A DNA stretch of 64,000 nucleotides from Solanum dulcamara (Eukaryota > Streptophyta > Magnoliopsida > Solanales > Solanaceae). The notes beneath the pieces were generated by a model. That model was not told where the DNA came from and ran no database searches. It saw nothing but the letters and a program-made list of their open reading frames with translations. Location of the stretch: the NCBI RefSeq assembly GCF_947179165.1, contig NC_077247.1, positions 10,379,001 to 10,443,000 on the forward strand, read 5' to 3'. The translations under genes were made by a program, and so were the position numbers. Below, piece by piece: positions 11,414 to 22,695 of the stretch; position 1 is the stretch's first letter, and each line of letters starts with the position of its first letter.

Positions 11414-12968
11414 AGTAGCTTGGCAGATGTACATGAATAATGGAAGGAGATAGTCCATGAGATTTGCCAGTTAGCTAACCTTGGAATCCCTTTGGTTAGT
11501 TCTGATGATAATGGAGTTTCTATTAGAGAAATTGTTGAATCCTCTATAATAGGAGAAGTAAAGCAACGCCAATACGAGGACCATGTTATGTCATAGTACA
11601 GGGATATAACCTTTCAAAAGGAAAAGAGCCCATTGGAGGTCACACCTGATGGAGTATTAGGGTATAGAGGCAGGCTATGCGTACCAAATATTATAGAGCT
11701 ATGACAATAGGTTATGGGAGAGGCATACTGTGCCCATTATTCTATTCACCTAGGGTCAACAAAGATGTATCATGACCTCAGATATTTATATTGGTGGTAT
11801 GACATTAAGAAGGACATAGAAGAGTTCGTAGCTCATTGCCCGAATTGCAAATAGGTCAAGATTGAGTACAGAAGCCAGGTGGACTATTATAGGAGATGGA
11901 AATACTGACTTAGAAATAGGAAGTAATTAATATAAATTTTATCACACGATTACCTCACACTCTACAAAAGTATGATTCCATATGGTTTATTGTAGAGAGG
12001 CTGACAAAATTAGCCCATTTACTTCCAGTTAGGAATACATATTCATTTGAGGACTATGCGATATTATATATCAAGGAAATAGAAAGACTTCACGGGGTTC
12101 CCACATCTATTATCTCAGATAGAAGAGCCTAATTTACAGCTAACTTCTAGACATAATTCCAAAAGGGATTGGGAACACAGGTGAATCTTAATACAGTATT
12201 CCACCCTCAGACTGATGGACAGGACGAGCGCACTATTCAGACGGTAAAAGATAAGTAGTTGGGATGATCATTTTCCACTTATTGAGTTTCCCTATAATAA
12301 TAGCTATTATTCAAGTATACAGATGGCACCATATGAGGCTTTGTATGAAAGAAAGTGCAGATCACCTATTGGTTGGTTTGAGATTGGTGAGACTAAACTA
12401 GTAGGCCCAGACATGATTCAATAAGCAATTGATAAAGTTAAGTTCATTCACGAAAAACTGTTAGTATCCTAGAGTCGACAGAAGTCATATGTAGATAACC
12501 CACATTAACACTTAGGGTTTGAAGTTGGGGATTGGGTGTTCTTGATGGTATCACTGATGAAAGGTGTAATGAGATTCGTCAAGAAAGGGAAACTTAGCCT
12601 GAGGTACAGTGGCCCTTATCAGATCATTCATAGGGTAGGCAAGGTTGCCTATGAGTTGGACCTACCATCTGATTTGGAAGAAGTACATCCATTATTTCAC
12701 ATGTCAATGCTCCAAAGATGTATAGACGACCCATCCAAAACATTTCCCTTAGATAATGTCCAGATAATAGAGTATTTATCCTACTAGGAGCAACCTATCG
12801 ACATCCTAGATCGGTAGATTAGAAGGCTGCGAACTAAGGACATGACTTCTATCAAGGTATTTTGGCGAAATAATTATCGGGAAGAGATGACCTGGAAAGC
12901 TGAAGAAGAGCTAAAAAATAAATATCCATACTTGTTCCCTATGTCTACAGGTAATCTAAAGTCTTAAA
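11414..12968 (+). pseudogene. Element G: integrase and chromodomain, broken
   Basis: The plus strand gives a nearly continuous integrase carrying many stops. The HHCC zinc finger lies at about 11720-11855 (HYSIHLGSTKMYHDLRY, HCPNC). The core spans about 11930-12330; its catalytic residues are obscured by stops and frameshifts. LIEFPYNNSYYSSIQM and YEALY.RKCRSPIGWF follow at about 12270-12380. An open stretch at 12536-12787 covers the C-terminal domain (MKGVMRFVKKGKLSLRYSGPY). A chromodomain follows at 12830-12965 (EEMTWKAEEELKNKYPYLFPM). Everything upstream is replaced by element F. A purine tract (AGAGGGAGAAGGA, 13082-13094) leads into the 3' LTR. Confidence 0.88.
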
Positions 12969-13728
12969 ATTAGTACATTAATTGATAGGTGAAATAATAT
13001 ATTGTAGCAATAAAAGAGATTTCCCCAAAATCTGTATAAGATCTTGAAGGGTTTGTTTAACATTCGAGGATGAATGTTCTAAGAGGGAGAAGGATGTTAT
13101 ACCCCATACTTTTGTGCATCGGAGCATTTTTTTAAGCTTCTCTAAAGTTATCATGTGATCCAAGTTATCCATGACGTTACCAAATGATCTGAAGGAGGGG
13201 AGGATGTAATGCCCCATATTTTTCATAGACTAGTTCTATGTGAGTAGTGATGATTCGAAATAGGTTTGGAAGGATTTGAAAGGAGTTTGAGGCCAAATAA
13301 TAAGTCATGGTAATCGACCTATTTGCGTAAGCTACCGGTTTAGATGCCTTACATAATTAAGCTACTTGAGTACATGTCGAGCTTAAGTAGCAAGGATCAC
13401 ACAGGTTCTTAAGATAAGACTAGATTACAAACCTACTAAAAAGAGTAAGTAGGTGATGTACCTACTTAGAATGTATGTGTTGTATTTTATGAAAAGGGTA
13501 AGTAGGTGATGCAACTACTTAGAAACTTATGGCATGAATTAAGTGGGGATTAGTAATTAATTATGATTAATTCAGTTAATTAAACTAAAATACTAAGTGG
13601 TCCCCACCAAGACATGTGGCAGCAGCTCGTTAGTGCATAGATAGGATGGACACATGCCACCTTTGGGGGCTAGACATGTGTAGGGGCTGGAAATATTTCA
13701 CCCTTAGGGGATGGACATATCTTACTCT

Positions 13729-13764
13729 TAAGGACTGTGTATATAAGGACTGTGTATATAAGCC
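13729..13764 (+). promoter_or_regulatory. Duplicated TATA box in the G LTR
   Basis: GGACTGTGTATATAAG occurs twice in tandem, giving two TATATAAG boxes (13739-13746 and about 13755-13762). J has a single decayed copy (TGTATGTAAG, near 23335). The position, about 650 bp into the LTR and after the U3 motifs, fits a Pol II core promoter. Confidence 0.6.
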
Positions 13765-15457
13765 TAAATTAATGACTGAGATCTCATTTTTAGCTCATTC
13801 TTCTTCTTCCTAACTATGAGAAAAATACAGAAAGAGAGGGTGAGAGCTTCTGCCATGGCTGCAGCAAATAAGCTCCTAAATTGTGGTACCTAAATTAATT
13901 TTCTAAGGTAATTTCAATCCATTGGGAGGTGATTAGCAATGTGGGATTCATCGTTAGGGTAGCAAGGAGGTTCAATGTGAACCTACAAATTTCAGCAAGT
14001 TCGAGAAGCCCACTTGTTAAGGTAAGGTTTGATCCCCTTTTCACATATTTTAGTAAGGATTTAAACATGTTGTGGATGTGTAAATGTGGACTAGAAATAT
14101 GAAATTATACACGTTACTATTAAAGGGTGTTGAAGACATGTAGGGATTGTCTTGAAATAAAAAGGGTGAATCAATGTTAACTAACATCACGGTTATTCTG
14201 TTATATGACAAAGAATGAATTAAATGAAATTAAAAGTGTGAAAACCCCATTATTAAGTGTTGGTGTTGAAACGGGTAGAATCGGAGTTGCGTAAACTGAA
14301 TTGGGTTGATTATTGTTTTGCTATTATGTTTATCGATATGTGTTAAAAGTAAAAGAAATTGTATATGTTAATGTTAAATTTCCATTTGAGCCGTGTTGGG
14401 GACTAGTTTGGTATGTTGTTATTCTTGTTGAGCTCGGAAGATTAATAATAGCTAAAGGTACACGTTGTGTTGCATGTTGGCCGAGCTGTTGTGTTAAAGG
14501 GTTATGCTCAAAGGTTATGTGTGGGCTGATTCGGCATAGCATGTGGACTGTGCGGCATGTTTTCGAGTCTTGTCTCGAATAGCCTCGATATGATATAGTA
14601 CATGAACGCGTGGGTATTAATGTTGTCTTAGTTGTTACGAGGTTGATTTAAATATAAGGAAAACATCGCCTAATTTTCTAGGAAAGAGTTACTAACGTTA
14701 GAATATATTTTGGACCTTCACGTAACTTAAGCATAGTTCTTGACATCTTAATATAGGTTGAGAAGCTTCGAGCAGTGTATATGTGTCGTGTTGCGAATAA
14801 GCGCTAAAGGTATGTAAATCTATCCCTCCTTTCTTTTGGCATATCTTAGATATAAGTGATATTAGCTTTGGGGGTAATTCCATTCATAAGCTCCGAGTAT
14901 GATTCATGACTCTTATTCACTTTTTAATGGTAAAACTCTTAAAGTAGTTGAGGTATTACCCTCGAGCCTTCTATATGTTGAATAGTAATTAAATGTATAA
15001 GCTCCTATTCCTAAGGACTCTACGATGAAAAATGTCTCTGACTCCATAAGCTGTTTAGAATTATCTTGATACATGTCTATGATTCCTGAGGCTCTATTTG
15101 ATATGGTCCCTAATGACATTTAGAGGGTACTTGAGAGGATTACTATCCCGATCTTCAAATGATAGTTTATTATGATTGTTCTATTGTGTCTCAGATAAAA
15201 TTCTAATTATATATGGTTGTTCATGTTATTCCACTCGTGTATACCATTAATAAATCTTTTACCAATTCCCAGGCCGGGTATGTTATCACACGTAATTTAC
15301 TATATTATCCATCGAGTTCCTCACTAGAGGGGTAGGTACGCTATAGGATGATATGATGATGCAATGATATGGTTATGGTACTGAGTCCCATAATCGGCTG
15401 TGTACAGTATACATGTACATGACTTCATTCACCAAGTCCTTTATTAGATGGACGGGT

Positions 15458-15460
<3 letters not shown>

Positions 15461-15499
<39 letters not shown>
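15461..15499. repeat. (AT)n microsatellite in the G LTR
   Basis: About 19 uninterrupted AT repeats, absent at the matching place in the J LTR (near 25040-25080). Confidence 0.95.
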
Positions 15500-15505
<6 letters not shown>

Positions 15506-16268
15506 CAATTATGGTACCAAGTCCCATAATGGGCCGGGTACAATATATGATAATGATATGCATAATTTGTTTCGTAAGGCACAAGTACACTGAGATCTTT
15601 ATTATTATAATTATATCCTGGACTCTCTACTTCAGTTATGATCTCTCCTATTATATTTCATGCTTTACATACTAAGTATATATCGTGTACTAGCCCCTTC
15701 TTCGGGGGACGGGGGGATGCATTTAATGCCCGCAGGTACATGTACTATCTTCTGTGATTCACCAGCCTAGGATTCCTACTCAGCTATCTTGGGGTGCTTC
15801 TTTGTGTCGGAGCCTAAGACTTGTGGTATAAACCCTTTTTTGATGTATACATATATTTATTCAAGGGTACGGCGGGGCCCTGTCCTGCCATATGATAATG
15901 TTGGTACTCTTAGAGGTCTGTATATATATGTGTGGGTTGTATATATATGATATTTAGCGGTGCTAGTATGACATATGTTATGGGATGTTCCCTTTCGTAA
16001 TGGCAGTCTTGTCAGCTCGCGTATATGTATATTACGAGACGACCCCACATGCTATGACAGTCTCGTCAGCTTATGTATGGTGTTACCTACTGATAAGTTG
16101 TGACTCCTCAGGAGATAGGTTGTGTTAATATATGAATATGTGTCAATTTTGAGATAACATTCTATTTCCTTAAGATTAAATTATTCATGGTTTGATTGTA
16201 GTTACAAGGGGTGTGCGCGAGTATCTAGTTTGGAGACCAGTCCTGGCCTACGAGGTTGGGTTGTGATA

Positions 16269-17658
16269 TGTTCGACCAACTTTAGAGTTCCACTTGCTAC
16301 TCTAAGATACACCTCAGATCATGCTACCATCAATTGAAAGTGAGAGAAAGTGACATCCCAAAGATAACTTTTTGAACACGTTATGGTCATTCTGAGTTCC
16401 TTGTTTAGTCTTTTGGTTAGACTAACCTCCTGCAAAATTCATGGACCTCACAGAGTTTAAGTAGTATCTAGACATGTTTGCTATCGTGTTCATCAATGAC
16501 ATTCCGATCTAGTATAAAAATGACGAGTACACTAACCATCAAAGAATTGTTCTCCAAACTCTCAAGGATAGAGAGTTGTATGCTAAAATTTCTAAATTTG
16601 GGTTTTGTCCTGTATTTGTCGAATTCCTAGGCCAAAATATTTCTGGTGAAGGTATTTGAATTGATTTGCAAATGATTGAGGCAATAAAGAACTTGGCCCA
16701 CATCCTTGACTGATATAAAAAATTTCTTAGGCGTGGCTAGTTAGTAAAGAAGATATATAGAGGGATTCTCATACATATCATTCCTATTCACTAAGTTGAC
16801 TCAAAAAGAAGAATAAGTTCCAATGGTTTGATGCTTGTGAGAAAACTTTCCAAGATTTGAAAACCTGATTGACTCTTACTCTAGCGTTGTCCCTATCCAA
16901 AGGAACACATGGTTTTTTTATTTATTATGATGTGTCCAGAGTTGGAATAGTCTATATATTGATGAAAAGAGGTAAATTCATAGTCTATTCTTGAAGGCTA
17001 CTTAAGAACCATGAGAGGAACTATTTGACTGATGATCTTAAGTTGGTAGCAGTGGTATTTTCTCTCATGATATACCATAACTATCTCTATGGCGTGCATG
17101 TAGATGTGTTCACTGATCATAAGAGCCTGCAATATGTTTTAAGTTAGAGAGAGATGAACCCGAGGCATAAGAGATGGCTTCACTTACTCAAGGACTATGA
17201 CATCAGCATTCTCTAACACCCAGGTAAAGATAATGTTGTTGATGATGTTCTTAGCAGGTTATCCATGGAGAGTACTGCTCATGTTGAGAAGGAAAATAAG
17301 GAATTGGCTAAGAAAGTGCATAGACTTGCACGTTTGGGAGTTCTTATTTTTGACTCAAATGAATATGGTATCATCGTTCATAACGGGGATAAGTTTTCAC
17401 TAGTGGTGGAAGAAGCAATACCAACACCCTATCCTAATTCAGTTAATGGAAGATGTTCGCAAGTAGAAAGTGATGGCTTTTTATAAAGGGGAAATGGTAT
17501 GTTGAGATATCAAAGTAGATTATGTGTTCCCAATGTTGATGGTCTCTAAGACATAATCATAGTAGAGGCCCACATCTCCAAGTATTTTATTCATTAGGGT
17601 TCCAAAAAGATGTATCATGACTTGAGAGAATTTTATTGGTGGAGCAACATGAAGAGAG
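16269..17658 (+). pseudogene. Element H: RT, RNase H and integrase start, broken
   Basis: The sequence begins mid-RT (FDQL..., then [13 protein letters not shown] at about 16320-16365) and continues through the RT palm. The catalytic box reads FIND (16489-16500), with the first Asp changed to Asn. The RT-RNase H connection follows (about 16620-16860), then RNase H (NYLTDDLKL, YGVHVDVFTDHKS at about 17020-17130). The integrase start has the zinc-finger line LREFYWWSNMKR (17620-17655). Stops and frameshifts are dense. The left edge is the G LTR and the right edge is the LTR of element I, so both elements appear to have inserted into H. It is the same lineage as I, in the opposite orientation. 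Confidence 0.85.
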
Positions 17659-19663
17659 TTTCATGCCCAGAGTTGACACTCTGGACGTGGCCAGCACTAG
17701 GAAACCATTGTTGGTCCTAAGCAAACTCTTAGCCTGGCTTACTCACTCCGCACAACACTGAACTCAAAGAAAAGAGAACTCAAGTAGGCATTTAAAAATC
17801 AACATCAATGAGCATATAAAAGAATAATTAAAAATACCCAAAATAATCATACCTCAACGTCATATATTAATTAATGAAGTTATCATTTAAAACAGACTCG
17901 GAAGTAAATCTACTTACTTCACTCTACATTGTCTATGAAGCCTCTAATTTAATACTAGAAAGATGCTAAGACAAACCCAAGGCTACCTCAATTGACTACT
18001 AAGACAAAGAAGAGATATAGCTTGAATAAATGAAATCCTGCGAATGACAGGAGGTCTCACCAAAAGCTGGATGGAAATCTATCCTTCAATGATGCGCATG
18101 TTGAGAACCTCTATCATCAGTGTCTACATCATGAAACTATGCAGGCCATATGGCGTTAGTACATTGAATGCACAAGTATAGAAAAAGGCAGGCAGAAAAC
18201 ATGCTCAAGAGTACTCAATATGATAGATGTTGAAAATAACTCAACTCAAAATAAGGCATGCAACATGAGTAGACCAATACTCTATAAAATATTTGTAAAT
18301 AGATGCAATTCATTATAAAATACAAATTTACTCATTAGGGGGTTTCTCTAACCGATAACCATCACTTATGATCTAGTGATGATTGAACGAAGTGATGTCG
18401 TTGCCATATCCATCCAAAACCTTATTAGGGTAAGGGAAATTACCTCAATAGATCCATAATATAGTCCTCTTCTGGACATATAAGGAGTCGCCTGAATCAA
18501 CGACATGATCCTATCCTACGCTGACTATGTAGTTTTTGGGGTTTCCATTGTTCTATACTCTTACACAAATATGTGCTCAATACTACTCTCAAAATACATT
18601 TATTATGCCCATATGTCAAGTGAGTATAAATACTCATTTAATCTCTTTTGGACTCAACTCAAAACTCAAATTATCTCAAATCATATTTTTTCTTCAAAAT
18701 AGTCATGATCTCAACTTAATGAATGTATTCAAATAAATGATTTGACTTCTCAGTTCAATCTTGACATAGATGTTTAAATTGTTGAACTTATTTATACTTA
18801 ATAATAGTCATGCTCAAAATAGTTATTAAGAGACTTCTCAACTCATGCTCAAAATGATAAATAAAAGGCTTCTCAAACTCAACGCATGCTCTAGTTATTT
18901 TTCAATTAAATGATAAAAATTGTCACTCATTGTTTAACTCAACTATTGCATAAAATAATTAATAAAAAATTCAACCAGGGCTCATGGGAGTGCAAACACG
19001 AATCCACGACTCCAATAAAACTCAACTCAAGAAACTCATCAAGATATATTTGAATATATATATAAGAACACAATGAAATTTATAAAGATAACTCAAGAAT
19101 TTGTATTTATCAGAATTAGAAACTAAATCTTAAAACTTAACGTGACTATATAGAGATATAGGGCACAATGATGAACATAGTCCATCGTTATCATAGCCAT
19201 ACATACCAAGAACAAAGATTTTTTAAGCAAAAAATGAAGTGTAGGCTTGAAATCCTTGGGCCCTAGCTTTTCTTCTTCTCTTTAATTCTTGTGAACTAAA
19301 TGTTTTGGGGGTTAATGACAGAAAAACCCACTTTGGATTTTGATATGGAATGGATTTTTTTCCCAAAACATATTGGGTTTGGTTTGGCAAAGGTGGGAAA
19401 AAGACCAAAATACCCTTATTAAAATAAACGACTGCGAAAATCTAATTTCCAAGTTTGCGACGCAGACTTGGTTCCAAATCTACTTTTTCAAAAGTTTTCT
19501 TCTCCATGATGAGAACACAACGTGCACTATATTATCTCAAAATTTTTGTCAGAGAAAAATACTTGCCCTGGTCTGTGATGTAGACCTGTCCCCAGTTTCA
19601 TTTTTCATAATATTTCTCTTGGTTCTCAGAATAATCTATGTTAAAATGGTATGTGGTGTTAGA
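17659..19663 (-). repeat. Element I 3' LTR
   Basis: About 2.0 kb. On the minus strand it begins at 19663 after a purine tract (AAGGGAGAGATA, about 19664-19675) with TCTAACACCACATACC, decayed from TGTAACACC. It ends near 17659 with CATGAAA, where TGACA would be expected. The ends are decayed by a base or two, so boundaries are approximate. It contains no coding frame of note and no copy of the palindrome seen in the A/B/C-type LTRs, so it belongs to a different family. Confidence 0.75.
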
Positions 19664-19675
19664 ATATCTCTCCCT

Positions 19676-20990
19676 TGGGATCACTTGTCCCCGAATAATA
19701 ATCTTGCTTAGAATTTACTCAAGGCAGAATAAAATGTAAGAACATTAACACATCAAACTCAAGCATAACTCACTCAATTTCATCAGACTCAAGAAAGTAC
19801 TAATCTAATAGATGGGAATAGAAATAATACCTTCAACATCGACACTAGGAGGAACAAGTAAATGCGGGTACTTTGACTTCATATCCTCCTTGACTTCCCA
19901 TGTAGCTTCCTCAACGAATTGGTTCTGCCATAATACTTTAATTGAAGCGACTTCTTTGGTCCTCAATTTATGAACCTAACGATCTAGAATCTTGATAGGA
20001 ATCTCCTCCTAGGACAAGCTACCTTTCACTCTAATATTTTATGTAGGAACAATGAGTAAAGTATCTCCAAATCATTTCTTAAGCATGGAGATATGGAACA
20101 CTGGATGAACGACATCTAACTTTGAAGGAAGCTCTAACTAATAGGCGATATTGCCCACTCTCTTTATAATCAGGTAGGGACCAATGTAAGGCGGACTCAA
20201 CTTTCCTTTCTTTGAAAATATCATAACTCCCTCCATGGGCAAAACCTTTAAGTACACCCAATAATTTACATCAAACTCCAAGTCTCTTCTCCTAAATTAG
20301 TGTAGGATTTCTGACGACTTTGTGCAGCGTTCAACCTTTCTTGTATGATGTTCACTTTCTCAATCGCCTGATGGACTAAATCCCTTGCCCACCTCAAACC
20401 AACCAATTGGTGATCGACATCACTTTCTATAAAAAGCGTCATATAAAGCCATTTCAATGCTCGAATGAAAGTTGTTATTGTAAGAAAACTCAATAAGAGG
20501 AAAGCGGTCATCCCAATTACCCTTGAAATAGATAATACAAGCTCTCAACATGTCCTCAATAATATCAATAGTACACTTTTCTTGACCATTTGTTTGTGGG
20601 TTGAAAGAGGTGCTAAGATTCACCTTCGAACCCAAACTTTTTTGGAAGGACTTCCAAAATTATGCACTGAATCGAGTACCTTTGTATGAAATGATGGACA
20701 AGGGAACTCTATGAAATTTGACTATCTCTCAAATATACAACCTTGCATAATCCTAAGCTGAATTTGGTCATCCTATCCACAATCACCTAAATCGAATCAT
20801 ATTCTCTGCGAGATCGTAGTAAGCCTATAATAAAATCCATGTTGATCATCTCCCACTTCTATTCTAGCAACTCAATATTCTAAGCTACACCACAAGACCT
20901 TTGATACTCAACTTTGACTTATTAGCAATTCGAGCACTTGGATACAAACTATGATAAGTCTCTCTTCACAGCATTGCACAAATAGACCTC
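19676..20990 (-). pseudogene. Element I: integrase and C-terminal domain, broken
   Basis: On the minus strand the chromodomain-like end is at about 19850-19990 (TKEVASIKVLWQNQFVEEAT). The C-terminal domain follows at about 20060-20260. The integrase core end includes FNPQTNGQEKCTIDIIEDMLRACI, whose catalytic Glu is retained (about 20560-20620). LIEFSYNNNFHSSIEM follows, and a degenerate zinc finger lies near 20930-20990. Two adjacent stops stand where related elements have Gln-Gln after the last zinc-finger Cys (about 20922-20928). Confidence 0.83.
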
Positions 20991-22690
20991 TCTCAAGTCG
21001 TGGTAGATCTTTGAAGAATCTGGATAGATAGAATACCTAGAGTTATGGGCCTCTTCCATTAGTCTATCTCGGAGATCGTCAATACTTAGAACACATAAGT
21101 TGCCTTGATATATGAAAAATTCAGCTACCCTTATGGTAAAACCATTACTTTTTACTTATGAACATCATCTTTCAATTGGAGGGGAATAGGATCTTGATCT
21201 TGATTTTCTTGTACCTCAACAACTAAGAAGACTCATCCCTATTCTGTACAATAACACTTCTCTTATTACAGTCCACAAGATGAACTCCCAAATGTGGAAG
21301 CCTATACACTTCCTTGGCTAACTCTTCTTCTCATCAACATGAGAGGTACTACCCATGGAGAACCTGCTAAGAGCATCGGCAACAACCTTAGCTTTTCCTG
21401 GATGGCAGAGGATACTCATGTCATTGTCCTTGAGCAACTCATGCCATCTTTTCTGCCTCATGTTGAGCTATTTCATACTAAACACATAATGCAAGCTTTT
21501 GTGATCCATAAACATATCTGCATGCACACCATAAATACAGTGTTGTCAACTCTTTAGTGCAAATACTACAACATCACAAGAAATCATAAACCCATATATT
21601 CCCTTAGGTAGGGACAAAATCGGAGTAGTAGTCAATCTTCTTTTCAACTATTCAAAACTCTTCTCACAAGCATCGTACCATTAAAACTTAGTCTTCTTTT
21701 AAGTAAATTTAGTTTACGGCAATGATATGGATGAGAATCCTTCAAAAATCTCCTATAATAGCTAGCCAAACCTAAGAAACTTCTTATGCCAGTCGAAGAT
21801 GTAAATACAGGTTAGTTCTTTATGGCTTCAATCTTCTATGAGTAAACTCAAATTCCCTCACCAAAAATAATGTGGCCTGAGAATGCCACAGATGCAAACC
21901 AAAACTCACATTTTGAAAACTTATTATAAAACTCCTTTCCTCTAAGAGTTTGAAGAACAATTCTAAGATAGTTGACATTCTCGTCCTCATTCCTTGAATA
22001 GATCAGTATGTCATCGATAAATATGATGACAAACATTTCTAGGTACTTCTTGAACACTCTATTCATGAGGTCCATAAATATTCTAGGAGCATTAGTCAAA
22101 TCAAAGGATATAATTAGGAACTCATCGTGACCATACCTAGTTCTGAAAGCTATCTTTGGGATGTCACTTTCTCTCACTTTCAACTAATGATAGCCTAACC
22201 TAAGGTCTATCTTAGAGAAACAAGTGTCACCCTTAAGTTGGTCAAAGAGATCATCGATTCTCGGGAGAGGGTACTTATACTTAATGATAACCTTGTTCAA
22301 CTAACGATAGTCAATACACATTCTCAAGAAACCATCTTTCTTTCACACGAAAAGGATAGGAGCACCCCGAGGTGAGACACTTGTCCTAATAAATCCTTTA
22401 TCCAAGAGATCTCATAATTTCTCCATCAACTCTTTCAACTATGCTAAATTCATTCTATATAGAGAAATAAAAATAGGTTGATTACCGGGGATAAAATCTA
22501 TGCCAAAGTCTATCTCCCTATCGAGAAGGACTCTAGGAAAATCATGAGGAAAGACCTTTGTAAGCACATTAACAACCATAAACACATTAAGAACTGGAAC
22601 TGACTAAAAAGATGGTGTCCCCATACTAGTATCTTTAACTCGAACTATGTGCTAGATACACCCCTTCGAGACTAACTTTCTGGCCTAAAG
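20991..22690 (-). pseudogene. Element I: RT and RNase H, broken
   Basis: Minus strand. A 111-codon open piece at 21848-22183 carries RT palm to thumb: [22 protein letters not shown], then FMDLMNRVF, then the catalytic [13 protein letters not shown] with both Asp residues kept. Upstream are [11 protein letters not shown] and [11 protein letters not shown] (about 22190-22330), and further up VFPHDFPRVLLDREIDF and GAPILFV (22360-22560). RNase H is badly decayed between 21000 and 21830. The N-terminal side is cut off at 22690 by element J. Confidence 0.85.
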
Positions 22691-22695
22691 GTATG
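22691..22695. repeat. Probable left target duplication of element J (GTATG)
   Basis: Five bases immediately before the J LTR. The matching copy would lie beyond the right end of the window and cannot be checked. Confidence 0.4.

Larger units (their letters stand above)
13095..16268 (+). repeat. Element G 3' LTR (full length)
   Basis: About 3.17 kb. It starts TGTTATACCCC after a purine tract and ends GGTTGTGATA, decayed from GGTCATGACA. It aligns along its length with the J 5' LTR. U3 holds two copies of the palindrome (13447-13467, 13500-13520), a decayed G-box CACATG (13651-13656) and a duplicated TATA box. The long region after the TATA includes a (TA)n tract and degenerate repeats of the type ..GAGTCCCATAATGGGC..GGGTAC (15300-15560). 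The right flank is the RT of element H. Confidence 0.9.

Noticed and set aside
15448..15675. Frames rich in Ile-Tyr repeats (also 46404-46628)
   Set aside because: Translations of (TA)n microsatellites.
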